DNA of 64,000 nt. Source: Martinezella rhizogenes. GTDB lineage: Bacteria; Pseudomonadota; Alphaproteobacteria; Rhizobiales; Rhizobiaceae. Position 1 is the first letter of the stretch; each line of letters begins with the position of its first letter. Below the pieces are notes generated by a model that saw only the letters and a list, made by a program, of their open reading frames with translations, did not search any database and was not told where the DNA came from. The stretch is taken from NCBI RefSeq assembly GCF_007002745.1, contig NZ_SGNY01000002.1, positions 682,001-746,000 of the forward strand. Direction: 5' to 3'. The position numbers and the translations under genes are program-made. Of the stretch, positions 17,031 through 26,186 are shown in pieces.

Positions 17031-17063
17031 CCGTCATCCTCGGGTCAAGCCCGACGATGACGG
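17031..17063. repeat. Type C palindromic repeat
   Basis: CCGTCATCCTCGGGTCAAGC followed by CCGACGATGACGG, a single short palindrome of the family also found at 26187, 34854, 35010, 35353 and 35420. It lies in the 445-base gap between the terminator and the RND operon. Confidence 0.8.
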
Positions 17064-17138
17064 TGTATTAGGCGTTCTCAGAATTCCCGACCGCCTCACT
17101 CAGTGGTAACCCATCTGACGAATTACAACATCTACCGC

Positions 17139-17154
17139 TATACAAAAATGTATA
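17139..17154. promoter_or_regulatory. Inverted repeat upstream of the RND efflux operon
   Basis: TATACA-AAAA-TGTATA, a perfect 6+6 inverted repeat 256 bases before the adaptor start, in an AT-rich part of the gap. It has the form of an operator, but no regulator gene is adjacent. The rest of the 17065-17409 gap shows nothing recognisable. Confidence 0.4.
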
Positions 17155-17409
17155 TCAACCATCGTGGCTATGCGGATTGATTTGCACGACAACAACAATT
17201 AGAGTCCCGCCCACAAGACTGCCAGATTTGATCTTGTAGAAAAAGCACAAGGGCAAGGTGCTTGAGATTCGCGTTGAGGGGCGTTTGAATCGGGAGGATC
17301 GAAAAGGAAGTATTGTGATCCCTTGTTTCACATTCGCTATCGCATGACCTATTAAAACACGCCTCACGGCTGCAGGACATGCGATCGGATATTGCGCGAG
17401 CCAAGACAC

Positions 17410-18603
17410 ATGCAGCATAAATTTACCTTCAACCGCTTTGTTTTCCTCCTTCTTTCCGCAACGGCACTGCCCTTTTCGGCTGCCGCCGAAGGCGAAGCGC
17501 AGGCACCGGCCAAGCAGCAGAACCTGCCCTCCATCATCGTGGCGCACGCCGCGAAACGCGATCTCGTGGACCGCATCATCGCGACAGGCACAATCCGCCC
17601 CGTGGACGAGATCTACGTCCAGCCGCTGGTTGACGGCCTGTCGATCGACACGCTGAATGCCGATATCGGCGACCGGGTGGAGGCCAATGCGGTTCTGGCC
17701 GTGCTGTCCTCTGACAGCCTTGTGCTGCAAAAGAGCCAACTTGAGGCCAACAAGGCCAAGGCCGAAGCCTCCGTCACCCAGTCGAAAGCGCAGGTGCTGG
17801 AAGCGCAGGCCAATCTCAACGATGCCCTTCGCCAGCGTGACCGCGCCGCCAAGCTCGGCCAGAGCGGCTCCGGTTCGGTTTCGGAGACGGAAAAGACCGA
17901 AGCCGCCGCGCAAGTGGCGCAGGCCCGGCTGGAGGCAGCAAGACAGGCGGTGTCCGCCGGCGAGGCTGACATCAAGGTCGTTGCCGCGCAGATCGACGAT
18001 ATCGATCTGAAACTGACCCGCACCGGCGTGAAAACTCCTGTCGCCGGCATCGTCTCCGCCAAGAACGCCAAGGTCGGAGCCATTGCCAGCGGTGCCGGAA
18101 ATCCGCTTTTCACCGTCATCAAGGATGGCGCGATCGAACTCGTCGCTGATCTCTCCGAAACCGATATCCAGAAGGTCAAGGCCGGTCAGAAAGCCTATTT
18201 GACGGTTGCCGGCGGAGCCCAGAAAATAGAGGGCAAGGTGCGCCTCGTGTCGCCGACCGTCGATCCGACGACGCGCCTCGGTTCCGTACACGTGGTGCTG
18301 CCGGAAAACAGCCCGGCACGCTCAGGCATGTATGCCAGCGCCGAGATCATCGTCGAAGAGACGAACGCGCTTGCCCTGCCGCTATCGGCCGTGACCTCCG
18401 GACGCGAAGGCTCGACCACCCGCAGGGTGGAAGGCGACGTCGTCAAGCAGGTGAAGATCGAGACCGGCATAGAAGACAGCGGTTTCATCGAAATTGTCAG
18501 CGGCCTTGCCGCTGGAGACAAGGTTGTCGAGAAAGCTGGAGCATTCGTGCGTGATGGTGACCGGATCCGACCGGTCGAAGCCCAGACGGCTGCGTCCAAC
18601 TGA
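17410..18603 (+). CDS. RND efflux periplasmic adaptor (membrane fusion protein)
   Basis: A protein of 397 residues with a signal sequence (RFVFLLLSATALPFSAAAE). The HlyD/AcrA order is present: a lipoyl half-motif (DEIYVQPLVDGLSIDTLNADIGDRV), a long alpha-hairpin (LVLQKSQLEANKAKAEASVTQSKAQVLEAQANL...), the returning half lipoyl (TGVKTPVAGIVSAKNAKVG), and beta-barrel and membrane-proximal domains. No lipobox cysteine is seen. ATG 17410 is preferred over the upstream TTG at 17392. Thirteen bases separate it from the pump gene; no outer-membrane channel gene follows, so a TolC homologue elsewhere is presumably used. Confidence 0.88.
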   Translation: MQHKFTFNRFVFLLLSATALPFSAAAEGEAQAPAKQQNLPSIIVAHAAKRDLVDRIIATGTIRPVDEIYVQPLVDGLSIDTLNADIGDRVEANAVLAVLSSDSLVLQKSQLEANKAKAEASVTQSKAQVLEAQANLNDALRQRDRAAKLGQSGSGSVSETEKTEAAAQVAQARLEAARQAVSAGEADIKVVAAQIDDIDLKLTRTGVKTPVAGIVSAKNAKVGAIASGAGNPLFTVIKDGAIELVADLSETDIQKVKAGQKAYLTVAGGAQKIEGKVRLVSPTVDPTTRLGSVHVVLPENSPARSGMYASAEIIVEETNALALPLSAVTSGREGSTTRRVEGDVVKQVKIETGIEDSGFIEIVSGLAAGDKVVEKAGAFVRDGDRIRPVEAQTAASN

Positions 18604-18616
18604 CTGAGGGAATGAA

Positions 18617-21600
18617 ATGAACTTCTCCGCATGGTCAATCCGTAACCCGATTGCGCCGCTTCTCGGCTTCGCGCTTTTGATGATCCTCGGCATGCAGGCC
18701 TTCAAGACCCTGCCGATCACCCGTTTTCCGAATATCGACGTTCCCGTCGTTGCCGTCACCGTGACCCAGAGCGGCGCTTCGCCCTCCGAGCTGGAAATGC
18801 AGGTGACGAAGGAAATCGAAGACGCTGTCGCCGCCATCAGTGGCGTCGATGAAATCCAGTCCACCGTGGTCGACGGCCAGTCGACGACAACGGTCGTCTT
18901 CCGCATCGAAAAGCCGACGGAAGAGGCCGTTCAGGACACGAAGGACGCCATCGACAAGATCCGCAGCGATCTGCCGGCCGATATCGAAGTGCCTGTGGTC
19001 AGCAAGATCGACGTCGAAGGCCAGGCGATCCAGACCTTTGCCGTCTCTTCGCCGAACATGACGCTCGAAGAACTGTCCTGGTTCGTCGACGACACGATCA
19101 AGCGCTCGCTGCAGGGCCAGTCCGGCATCGGCAAGGTCGACCGTTACGGTGGTGCGGACCGCGAAGTGCGTGTTTCGCTCAGCCCCGAAAAACTCGATGC
19201 CTATGGCATTACCGCGAGCGAGGTGAACAGCCAGCTGCGCGGCACCAACATCGATCTCGGTTCCGGCCGCGGCCAGATCGGCGGCAATGAGCAGACGATC
19301 CGCACGCTCGGCGACACGCGCGACGTGACGCAGCTTGCCAACACCACCATCGCGCTCTCCAACGGCCGCTTCGTCAAGCTTTCCGAGCTGGGTACGGTGG
19401 CCGACACCTATCAGGAGCAGAAATCCTTCTCGCGGTTCAACGGCAATCCCGCCGTCACCTTCGCGGTGTTCCGCTCCAAGGGCGCAAGCGAAGTCTCGGT
19501 TGCCGAAACCGTGGCGGAAAGCCTCGAAAAGGTCCGCAAGGATCATCCGGAAGTCTCGATCCAGATGGTCGACGACGCCGTCTATTTCACCTATGGCAAC
19601 TACAAGGCGGCGCTTGATACGCTGATAGAGGGCGCCATCCTCGCCATCATCGTCGTCCTGCTCTTCCTCCGGAACTGGCGCGCAACCCTGATTGCCGCCG
19701 TGGCGCTGCCGCTTTCCGCGATCCCGACCTTCTGGATCATGGATATCATGGGCTTCTCGCTCAACCTCGTCAGCTTCCTCGCGCTGACGCTCGCCACGGG
19801 TATTCTCGTGGACGACGCCATCGTGGAAATCGAAAACATCGCCCGCCACATCAAGATGGGCAAGACGCCCTATCGGGCAGCACTTGAAGCCGCCGACGAA
19901 ATCGGTCTCGCCGTCATCGCCACCAGCTTCACCATCATCGCCGTCTTCGTGCCTGTCTCGTTCATGCCCGGCATTCCCGGTCAGTACTTCATCCAGTTCG
20001 GTCTGACGGTTGCCTTCTCGGTGTTCTTCTCACTGGCGGTGGCCCGCCTCATCACGCCGCTGATGGCGGCCTATCTGATGCGCGCCGAAGACGCGATGGA
20101 CGACCATCACGACAATGACGGCCGGCTGATGAAGGCCTATACGCGCATGGTTTCCGCCACCACCCGCAAGTGGTGGGCGCGGTACCTCACGCTCATCGGC
20201 GCCATCGGCTTCCTCGTTGCCTCCGTCATTCTTCTCGCCGGCGTTCCGGGCAGCTTCCTGCCGCCGGACGACGCCTCGCGTGTGACGCTTTCGGTGGAAC
20301 TGCCGCCCAATGCCACACTGGATGAAACCGACCGGACGACGACCGAGATATTCCATGCCATCCGTGACATCAACGGCGTGGAAAGCGTCTTCATTCTCGG
20401 TGGCGCTTCGCCCAAGGGCGATCTGGAACTTCGCCGCGCCACCGTCAACGTCATCCTCCAGCATATCGACCACTCGCTGCTGAAGGTGCTGGTCAACAAG
20501 GGTCTGGGCTCCATTCCGCTCATCGGCCAATATCTTCCGAAGGTGGAAGAAAAGGGCCGCACACGTCCGCAGTGGGATGTGGAACGGGATATCTTCGCCA
20601 AGGTCCGCACCATTCCGGATGTCCGCATCATCAAGCTGAACGACCGTGCGGAACGCGAGCTGAGCTTCAACTTCCTGTCGTCGAACGAGAAGGACCTGAA
20701 CGACGCCGTCGGCATTCTCGAAAGCCGCCTGCGCGCCTCGCCCATCCTTGCCAATGTCAGCTCGGAAGGCGCCTTGCCGCGTCCGGAATTGCAGATCCGC
20801 CCGCGCAAGGATGAAATCGCCCGCCTCGGCATCACGCCGCAGCAGATTTCGCAGACGGTTCGCGTCGCCACCATCGGCGATATCGACGCCCAGTTGACGA
20901 AGATCTCGCTCGATGACCGGCAGATTCCGATCCGCGTGCAGGCATCCATCGATACCCGCCGCGATCTTGCCACGATCCGCGCCCTGAAGATCAAGACCGC
21001 ATCCGGGTCGCTGGTGCCGCTCTACAGCGTCGCCGACATCGACTATTCGGAAGGTCCGAGCTCGATCAAGCGCAATGACCGCAACCGCGTCGTCTCAATC
21101 GGATCCGACGTGCCATTCGGCACGGCGCTCGATACCTCGACGGCCGAATTCAAGCGGATCGTCGAGGAAACCAAGCTGCCGGCAAGCGTGCGCCTGGCGG
21201 AAAGCGGCGACGCCAAGGTGCAGGGCGAAATGCAGCAGGGCTTCGTCAACGCCATGGTGCTTGGCCTGCTGCTGGTGCTGGTGGTGCTCATCCTGCTGTT
21301 CAAGGATGTCATCCAGCCCTTCACCATCCTGTTCTCGCTGCCGCTCGCCATCGGCGGCGTGGCCGTCGCGCTCATCATCACCCAGAACGCGCTGTCCATG
21401 CCGGTTCTCATCGGCATCCTGATGCTGATGGGCATCGTGACGAAGAACGCCATCCTTCTGGTAGACTTCGCCATCGAAATGCGCCGTCATGGCATGGAAC
21501 GGGTCCACGCCATGATCGAGGCCGGCCGCAAGCGCGCCCGCCCGATCATCATGACCTCCATCGCCATGTCGGCAGGCATGTTGCCTTCGGCACTCGGCGT

Positions 21601-21937
21601 CGGCGAAGGCGGCTCGTTCCGCGCGCCGATGGCAATCGCGGTCATCGGCGGCATCATCGTCTCGACCGTGCTGTCGCTGATCGTGGTTCCGGCCTTCTTC
21701 CTGATCATGGACGACCTGTCGCGCCTGCTCGCCCACCTCTTCGGCCGTTTCGTCGGCAAGAAGGAAGAGGAGGAAGAGGCTCTCTCCAACGAGAAACTCT
21801 CGGAGATCGCCCGCGAAAACAGCCTGGCTCTCTCCTCGCTGGAGGCCCGGGTCGCCGGCATGGAAAAGGGCTCGGGAGACAAATCCAGCGACAAGGGCAG
21901 CAATATCTTGCGGCTGCCGCCGCTTGCTGCGGAGTGA
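18617..21937 (+). CDS. RND efflux pump permease (AcrB/HAE1 family)
   Basis: A 1106-residue inner-membrane proton/drug antiporter. It has the family layout of TM1 (IAPLLGFALLMILGMQAF), a large periplasmic loop, TM2-6, a second loop and TM8-12. The proton-relay pair of TM4 is present as two aspartates in TGILVDDAIVEIENI, and GIVTKNAILLVDFAIEMRRHG is the TM10-11 segment. GAGGGAATGAA precedes ATG 18617. The C-terminal tail (about 70 residues, EEEEEALSNEKLSEIAREN) is longer than in AcrB and charged. Substrates are unknown. Confidence 0.93.
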   Translation: MNFSAWSIRNPIAPLLGFALLMILGMQAFKTLPITRFPNIDVPVVAVTVTQSGASPSELEMQVTKEIEDAVAAISGVDEIQSTVVDGQSTTTVVFRIEKPTEEAVQDTKDAIDKIRSDLPADIEVPVVSKIDVEGQAIQTFAVSSPNMTLEELSWFVDDTIKRSLQGQSGIGKVDRYGGADREVRVSLSPEKLDAYGITASEVNSQLRGTNIDLGSGRGQIGGNEQTIRTLGDTRDVTQLANTTIALSNGRFVKLSELGTVADTYQEQKSFSRFNGNPAVTFAVFRSKGASEVSVAETVAESLEKVRKDHPEVSIQMVDDAVYFTYGNYKAALDTLIEGAILAIIVVLLFLRNWRATLIAAVALPLSAIPTFWIMDIMGFSLNLVSFLALTLATGILVDDAIVEIENIARHIKMGKTPYRAALEAADEIGLAVIATSFTIIAVFVPVSFMPGIPGQYFIQFGLTVAFSVFFSLAVARLITPLMAAYLMRAEDAMDDHHDNDGRLMKAYTRMVSATTRKWWARYLTLIGAIGFLVASVILLAGVPGSFLPPDDASRVTLSVELPPNATLDETDRTTTEIFHAIRDINGVESVFILGGASPKGDLELRRATVNVILQHIDHSLLKVLVNKGLGSIPLIGQYLPKVEEKGRTRPQWDVERDIFAKVRTIPDVRIIKLNDRAERELSFNFLSSNEKDLNDAVGILESRLRASPILANVSSEGALPRPELQIRPRKDEIARLGITPQQISQTVRVATIGDIDAQLTKISLDDRQIPIRVQASIDTRRDLATIRALKIKTASGSLVPLYSVADIDYSEGPSSIKRNDRNRVVSIGSDVPFGTALDTSTAEFKRIVEETKLPASVRLAESGDAKVQGEMQQGFVNAMVLGLLLVLVVLILLFKDVIQPFTILFSLPLAIGGVAVALIITQNALSMPVLIGILMLMGIVTKNAILLVDFAIEMRRHGMERVHAMIEAGRKRARPIIMTSIAMSAGMLPSALGVGEGGSFRAPMAIAVIGGIIVSTVLSLIVVPAFFLIMDDLSRLLAHLFGRFVGKKEEEEEALSNEKLSEIARENSLALSSLEARVAGMEKGSGDKSSDKGSNILRLPPLAAE

Positions 21938-21960
21938 AGCTCGCAGAATGAAGTTTGAAA

Positions 21961-21991
21961 CGCCGGGCCTTGTGCCCGGCGTTTTTATTTT
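21961..21991 (+). terminator. Intrinsic terminator after the RND operon
   Basis: CGCCGGGC-CTTGT-GCCCGGCG stem-loop followed by TTTTTATTTT, 23 bases after the pump stop codon. Confidence 0.88.
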
Positions 21992-22010
21992 GCGCAATAC
22001 GTCGCCACAC

Positions 22011-22136
22011 GTTTCTTCTCCCCGCCGGGGAGAAGGTGGCCCGAAGGGTCGGATGAGGGGGCAAGCTCTCCGAAATCCGGCAAGCGCGCCCCCTCATCCC
22101 GCTGCCGCGACCTTCTCCCCCTCGGGGAGAAGAAAC
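22011..22136. repeat. Type A palindromic repeat (RIME-like)
   Basis: Left arm GTTTCTTCTCCCCGCCGGGG... with the GGCCCGAAGGGTCGG flavour. Right arm uses the CCCGCTGCCGCGACC flavour and ends GGGGAGAAGAAAC. The arms therefore pair only at their shared outer and inner blocks. It lies between the RND terminator and the sinR promoter. Confidence 0.85.
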
Positions 22137-22234
22137 ATGCGGCACCCACCTGCTTCATATTTCCCCTGCGCTTTGAAGCATGCATGGCCTCGTCACATTC
22201 CGGCTCCCCCAAATATGACAGCGTCAAACCCCGT

Positions 22235-22248
22235 TTGATCGAAATCAA
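22235..22248. promoter_or_regulatory. FNR/FixK box upstream of the Crp/FNR regulator gene
   Basis: TTGAT-CGAA-ATCAA is a perfect anaerobox (TTGAT-N4-ATCAA), centred about 71 bases before ATG 22313. This is compatible with activation from a start site near 22283 by an FNR-type protein, or autoregulation. Confidence 0.8.
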
Positions 22249-22312
22249 TTCGCTTTTCAGGTGAACTGCTAATCTCCCTCGCATCGGGAATTGCCGGTCG
22301 AAGGATAATGCG

Positions 22313-23095
22313 ATGAGTTCTTTGCAGATAGGCGTGAGAGAGACGGAACATCCCCGGTTTCGTATCGCTGCGGACAGCCCGGCAAAAGGTTTGAGCGGGA
22401 GCCGGATGGACGTGAACAAGACCGTGAAGCTGAGCAACAGGGACAGGAACATTCTGCTGCGCGCGCCCTTGATCGGGATAGCGGATGACGCAGTGGCGTT
22501 GAAACTGATGGAGGCGGCGACCATCATCAATGTCAACGCCCGCCATGTGCTCTTCAAGGAAGGCGAAGCGGCGCAGCATTTTTATTGCGTTCTGTCGGGT
22601 TATGTCCGCCTTTACCGGCTGGACAGGCATGGGCGCGAGGCGGATGTGCGCGTCAGCGGTCCGGGCGATACGTTCAACGAATGCCTGATTTTCGGCAGCG
22701 ACACCTATCGCTACAGCGCGCAGGCGGCGGAAAGCTGCACGGTGGCGCGTTTCGAGCTCGCGAGAATTAGGACGTTGATCGATCAGGAGCCGGCAATCGC
22801 CAAGGCCGTCATGCGCTGCCTTTCCAACAGCCTGCTCGGCACCATGGATTGCATCGCCAACGACCGGCTGCAGACCGCGCCACAACGCGTCGCCCATTAT
22901 CTCATCAATCAGGGCCCGCGGGATGCGACATCCTTTTCGCTGCGGCTGCCGTTCCAGAAGAGCCTGCTTGCCGGCAAGCTCGGTCTTGCGCCGGAAGCCC
23001 TGTCACGCGCCTTCTCGGCGCTGAAAAAATCAGGTGTCACCGTGCGTGGCCGCATCGTGCAGGTCAATGACGTCGCAGCATTGAAGCAGATCTGA
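22313..23095 (+). CDS. sinR: Crp/FNR-family transcriptional regulator (probable SinR)
   Basis: A 260-residue cytosolic regulator. The cyclic-nucleotide-binding beta-roll covers about residues 60-165 (HVLFKEGEAAQHFYCVLSGYVRLYRLDRHGREADVR). A dimer helix follows, then a C-terminal winged helix with SLLAGKLGLAPEALSRAFSA as recognition region. No N-terminal four-cysteine cluster is seen, so it is not itself an oxygen-sensing FeS FNR. AAGGATAATGCG precedes ATG 22313. In A. tumefaciens a Crp/FNR protein called SinR, controlled by FnrN, is needed for biofilm maturation. The FNR box and chromosomal position fit that gene, but I identify it from memory of context, not by alignment. Confidence 0.75.
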   Translation: MSSLQIGVRETEHPRFRIAADSPAKGLSGSRMDVNKTVKLSNRDRNILLRAPLIGIADDAVALKLMEAATIINVNARHVLFKEGEAAQHFYCVLSGYVRLYRLDRHGREADVRVSGPGDTFNECLIFGSDTYRYSAQAAESCTVARFELARIRTLIDQEPAIAKAVMRCLSNSLLGTMDCIANDRLQTAPQRVAHYLINQGPRDATSFSLRLPFQKSLLAGKLGLAPEALSRAFSALKKSGVTVRGRIVQVNDVAALKQI

Positions 23096-23113
23096 AGATA
23101 GCGGGAGAGGAAG

Positions 23114-23145
23114 AAAGGCGGGATGCCAGCCGGCAGCCCGCCTTT
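23114..23145. terminator. Bidirectional stem-loop between convergent genes
   Basis: AAAGGCGGG ... CCCGCCTTT with an inner TGCC/GGCA pairing, between the convergent ends of the Crp/FNR gene (23095) and the metallo-beta-lactamase-fold gene (23167). Confidence 0.75.
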
Positions 23146-23166
23146 CGCCGTTCCGGAAAGGTCAGA

Positions 23167-23991
23167 TCAACCCGGCTGCGGCACGAAGCGGAAGCCGTCG
23201 CCCTGCCGTTCAATATGAAAAAAGCCGCCAAGATGGCCGCCGGATACCAGCCAGCCGTGATCGGCGGCCTCGGCCAGCGCCGCAACACGGGTGGCATAGG
23301 CAAGTTCGGAATCGATATCGTAAACGAAAGCGATTTCAGGATCATCTGCCTGCAACCCGCTGACATGCAGTACATCACCCCACAATAACAGCCGGTTATC
23401 GCCGCTGCCGATGAGATAGCCGGCATGCCCCGGCGTGTGGCCGGGCATGGCGATCGCCTCGATGTCGTCGGCAATCATGCCCATGGGGATCGGCCGCAGA
23501 ATGGCACCACAGATATCGAGCAGCCGGGCGGCGAGATCGAAACCGCCCTGCCGGGCTGGCGGCAAGCTCTTGCGGGCATCCGCACTAGTGAAAAAGCCAA
23601 GATCGGCCTCCGGCACCCATATTTCCGCATTGGGAAAATAGGGCTTGTCGCCATCAATGAGACCCAACGCATGGTCGCCGTGAATGTGGGTGAGGATGAC
23701 ACGCCTTACATCGGCCGGCTGAATACCGGCGGCGATCAGCGCCGCGCGGGCATGGCCATAAGCGGCGCCCCAGGCCGTGCCGCAACCGGCATCGACCAGC
23801 CAGATGCCATCAGGCCCGGAGAGCGCGAAACAATTGACATCCACATCCACCGTCTCGCCTTCAAGCCCGGCGAGAACCGCGGCCAGCGCCGTCTCGCCCT
23901 GCCGATGGATGAGATGGCCGACCGGCGCCTTGTAGACGCCATCGACAAAACGGGAAACGGCATAGGGACCGAAATGAAGAGGCGTATTCAT
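23167..23991 (-). CDS. Metallo-beta-lactamase-fold hydrolase
   Basis: A 274-residue MBL-superfamily enzyme. The metal motif is THIHGDHALG, with further ligands in AMPGHTPGHAGY and LLLWGDVLH (Asp). No signal peptide is seen, so it is cytosolic. It is the last gene of the urease operon, three bases after the ureG stop. The sequence resembles lactonase/glyoxalase-II type members; the substrate is unknown, and there is no established connection to urease. Confidence 0.82.
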   Translation of the reverse strand: MNTPLHFGPYAVSRFVDGVYKAPVGHLIHRQGETALAAVLAGLEGETVDVDVNCFALSGPDGIWLVDAGCGTAWGAAYGHARAALIAAGIQPADVRRVILTHIHGDHALGLIDGDKPYFPNAEIWVPEADLGFFTSADARKSLPPARQGGFDLAARLLDICGAILRPIPMGMIADDIEAIAMPGHTPGHAGYLIGSGDNRLLLWGDVLHVSGLQADDPEIAFVYDIDSELAYATRVAALAEAADHGWLVSGGHLGGFFHIERQGDGFRFVPQPG

Positions 23992-23994
23992 GGC

Positions 23995-24618
23995 TCAGAG
24001 ACCACCCTGCTCTTTCAGGAAACCGACGATGCGCTCCACCCCATCGCCCCGCTTCATGTCGGTGAAGACGAAGGGCATGGCATTGCGCATGCGGGTCGCA
24101 TCATTGTCCATGACAGTCAGATCGGCCCCGACATAAGGCGCGAGGTCCTTCTTGTTGATGACCAGCAGGTCGGAGCGGGTGATGCCCGGCCCACCCTTGC
24201 GCGGGATTTCCTCGCCCTGGCAGACGGAAATCACATAGATGGTGATATCGGCAAGATCGGGCGAAAAGGTCGCTGCGAGATTGTCGCCACCGGATTCGAT
24301 GAAGACGACATCCAGATCCGGAAAGCGCGCATTGAGCCCGGCAATCGCCTGCAGATTGATCGTCGCATCCTCGCGGATTGCGGTATGCGGGCAACCGCCC
24401 GTCTCCACGCCGACAATCCGTTCCGATGGCAGCGCCTGCATGCGCACCAGCGCCTCGGCATCCTCCTTGGTGTAGATATCGTTGGTAACGACGGCGACGG
24501 AATAATCGGCGCTCATCGCCTTGCAGAGCTTTTCCGTCAGCGCCGTCTTGCCCGAACCAACCGGCCCGCCAATGCCGACGCGCAGCGGGCCATTGCCCGA
24601 TTTCATGCCCGATTTCAC
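23995..24618 (-). CDS. ureG: Urease accessory GTPase UreG
   Basis: A 207-residue SIMIBI-class GTPase delivering nickel to apo-urease with UreE, UreF and UreD. The P-loop is [15 protein letters not shown]. The conserved [20 protein letters not shown] carries the Cys-Pro-His nickel-binding CPH motif. [15 protein letters not shown] and the base-specificity motif [12 protein letters not shown] are present. ATG 24618 or 24606 may be the start. A type A repeat lies between it and ureF. Confidence 0.96.
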   Translation of the reverse strand: MKSGMKSGNGPLRVGIGGPVGSGKTALTEKLCKAMSADYSVAVVTNDIYTKEDAEALVRMQALPSERIVGVETGGCPHTAIREDATINLQAIAGLNARFPDLDVVFIESGGDNLAATFSPDLADITIYVISVCQGEEIPRKGGPGITRSDLLVINKKDLAPYVGADLTVMDNDATRMRNAMPFVFTDMKRGDGVERIVGFLKEQGGL

Positions 24619-24705
24619 GACTGTGTTTCCTTCACTATGCTTTGGTATTTTCTACCTTAATGCCTTGGACCAACGCTTCAAAAGAAAGCAAGAACCGTGC
24701 CGCCT

Positions 24706-24832
24706 GTTTCTTCTCCCCGAGGGGGAGAAGGTGGCCCGAAGGGTCGGATGAGGGGGCAACGCCAGCGAGAGACTGAGAGCTCGCCCCCTCATCCCGCTGC
24801 CGCGACCTTCTCCCCCCTTGGGGAGAAGAAAC
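24706..24832. repeat. Type A palindromic repeat (RIME-like)
   Basis: Arms GTTTCTTCTCCCCGAGGGGG... and its inverted partner ending TTGGGGAGAAGAAAC. The left arm has the GGCCCGAAGGG flavour and the right the CCCGCTGCCGCGACC flavour. It occupies half of the ureF-ureG gap inside the urease operon, without apparently breaking it. Confidence 0.85.
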
Positions 24833-24874
24833 AAGTGGTATGCGCCCGCTCCAACGATTGCCGTACTGTCTGCT

Positions 24875-25546
24875 TCAAGAACGGAAAAGCCGCGTGCCCT
24901 GAACCTCGTGGCGCATCGCCGCCGTATCGGCAAGGATCGTGGCGCTGCCGAGATCATCGAGCGTGGATTGCACGGTCCTCGCGGCCATCTCTGCAATCAC
25001 CGCCTCGCTTGCGGCCAGAACGGCGACGCCATCCTTCTGGCCTGCGACGCCGAGGCGGATGCCGGCCGAAACCATTTGCGAGACGCCGGCATGTGCGAAA
25101 GCGGCAAGCGTTTCCTTGAGCGGCACCCCATGCGCGGCGGCCACGGCCCCGACGGCGACAGGATATGGACATTCCTCCGGCAAAAGCTCGAGAACCACAT
25201 GCGGCCATGCGCCTGCGGCGGCAACGAAGGCATCACCCAGAAGCACCGTTTCACGATATCGCTCCGCCGAGCCGGCCAGTGCCCGCGCAAGAGTGGCCGT
25301 TTGATTCAGGGCGGCGGCATCACTGCCCCTGCGCCAGCCTTCCGCCAGAAACACCGCATCGTTCCACAGGCTGCCGTGGCGCAAAAGTGTCTCCACCCAG
25401 CCGCCCAGTTCAGCGGCATCGCGCACACGCCGGTCCTCAACCGCCTTTTCCAGCCCGCCGGAATAGGAAAAACCGCCAACCGGAAAGGCCGGCGACAGCC
25501 AGGCCATCAGCCGCAGCAGCGCGGCAACGCCGCGATCGTCGCCCAC
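24875..25546 (-). CDS. ureF: Urease accessory protein UreF
   Basis: A 223-residue all-helical chaperone that recruits UreG to the UreD-apo-urease complex. Family motifs are LMAWLSPAFPVGGFSYSGGLEKAVED at the N-terminus, TLLRHGSLWNDAVFL and the C-terminal TRLFRS. It starts three bases after the ureE stop. Confidence 0.94.
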   Translation of the reverse strand: MGDDRGVAALLRLMAWLSPAFPVGGFSYSGGLEKAVEDRRVRDAAELGGWVETLLRHGSLWNDAVFLAEGWRRGSDAAALNQTATLARALAGSAERYRETVLLGDAFVAAAGAWPHVVLELLPEECPYPVAVGAVAAAHGVPLKETLAAFAHAGVSQMVSAGIRLGVAGQKDGVAVLAASEAVIAEMAARTVQSTLDDLGSATILADTAAMRHEVQGTRLFRS

Positions 25547-25549
25547 GGA

Positions 25550-26035
25550 TCAGCCGTGATCGTGATGGTGGTGCCCGTGATCATGACCATGGGAATGGCC
25601 GCCATGGGCGTGATAGGCACCGCGCGCCGGCTGGAAAGGTTCTTCCACCTCACGCACCGTGGCGCCGAGACCTTCAAGCATGGCGCGGATGACGTGGTCA
25701 CGCAGGATGAGAATGCGCTCCTCCTCAATCTGCGCCGAAAGATGCCGATTACCCAGATGCCAGGCAAGCTCGATCAGGTGAAGCCGATCCTTCGGCGTGA
25801 TTTCAAACAGCTTTTCAGCCGCGGCCCGAACCTCGATCAGATCGCCGTTTTCCACCACCAGAAGATCGCCATGGGCAAACAGCACGGCTTCCTTCAGATC
25901 GAGCATCACCATCTCGTCATTTTGCAGATGCAGCAACTTGCGGCGCAGATGCCGCTGGTCATGCGCCAGCGTGACATAACCGGAAGGCTCGTCGCCAGGG
26001 GTTCCGGCGGGGTGGTAAGAGGTGACACGCAGCAT
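25550..26035 (-). CDS. ureE: Urease nickel-metallochaperone UreE
   Basis: A 161-residue nickel carrier. The N-terminal domain ([22 protein letters not shown]), the metal-binding domain with [20 protein letters not shown], and a histidine-rich tail ([20 protein letters not shown]) that binds extra Ni(II) are all visible. ATG 26035 is chosen because the longer frame to 26137 adds 34 residues unlike UreE. Confidence 0.95.
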   Translation of the reverse strand: MLRVTSYHPAGTPGDEPSGYVTLAHDQRHLRRKLLHLQNDEMVMLDLKEAVLFAHGDLLVVENGDLIEVRAAAEKLFEITPKDRLHLIELAWHLGNRHLSAQIEEERILILRDHVIRAMLEGLGATVREVEEPFQPARGAYHAHGGHSHGHDHGHHHHDHG

Positions 26036-26186
26036 GGGATGATCCGTTCGAAAACTGTCTTGGGAAGACGATTTTTGACGGATAGGCGGGGGGATTTCAA
26101 GGCGCGATTTCAGGGCACATGGCCACAAGAATGACAAAGCCCGGCATCACAGCCGGGCCAGGTGCAAACCTTTCTCCACTTTCGAC

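Noticed and set aside
18635..19849. 404-codon minus-strand frame opposite the RND pump gene
   Set aside because: Antisense shadow with Asp/Arg/His-rich sequence and no recognisable motif.
22313..23095. Crp/FNR gene as fnrN or fixK
   Set aside because: The N-terminal cysteine cluster of FnrN is missing, and no fix genes are nearby; SinR fits the position better.
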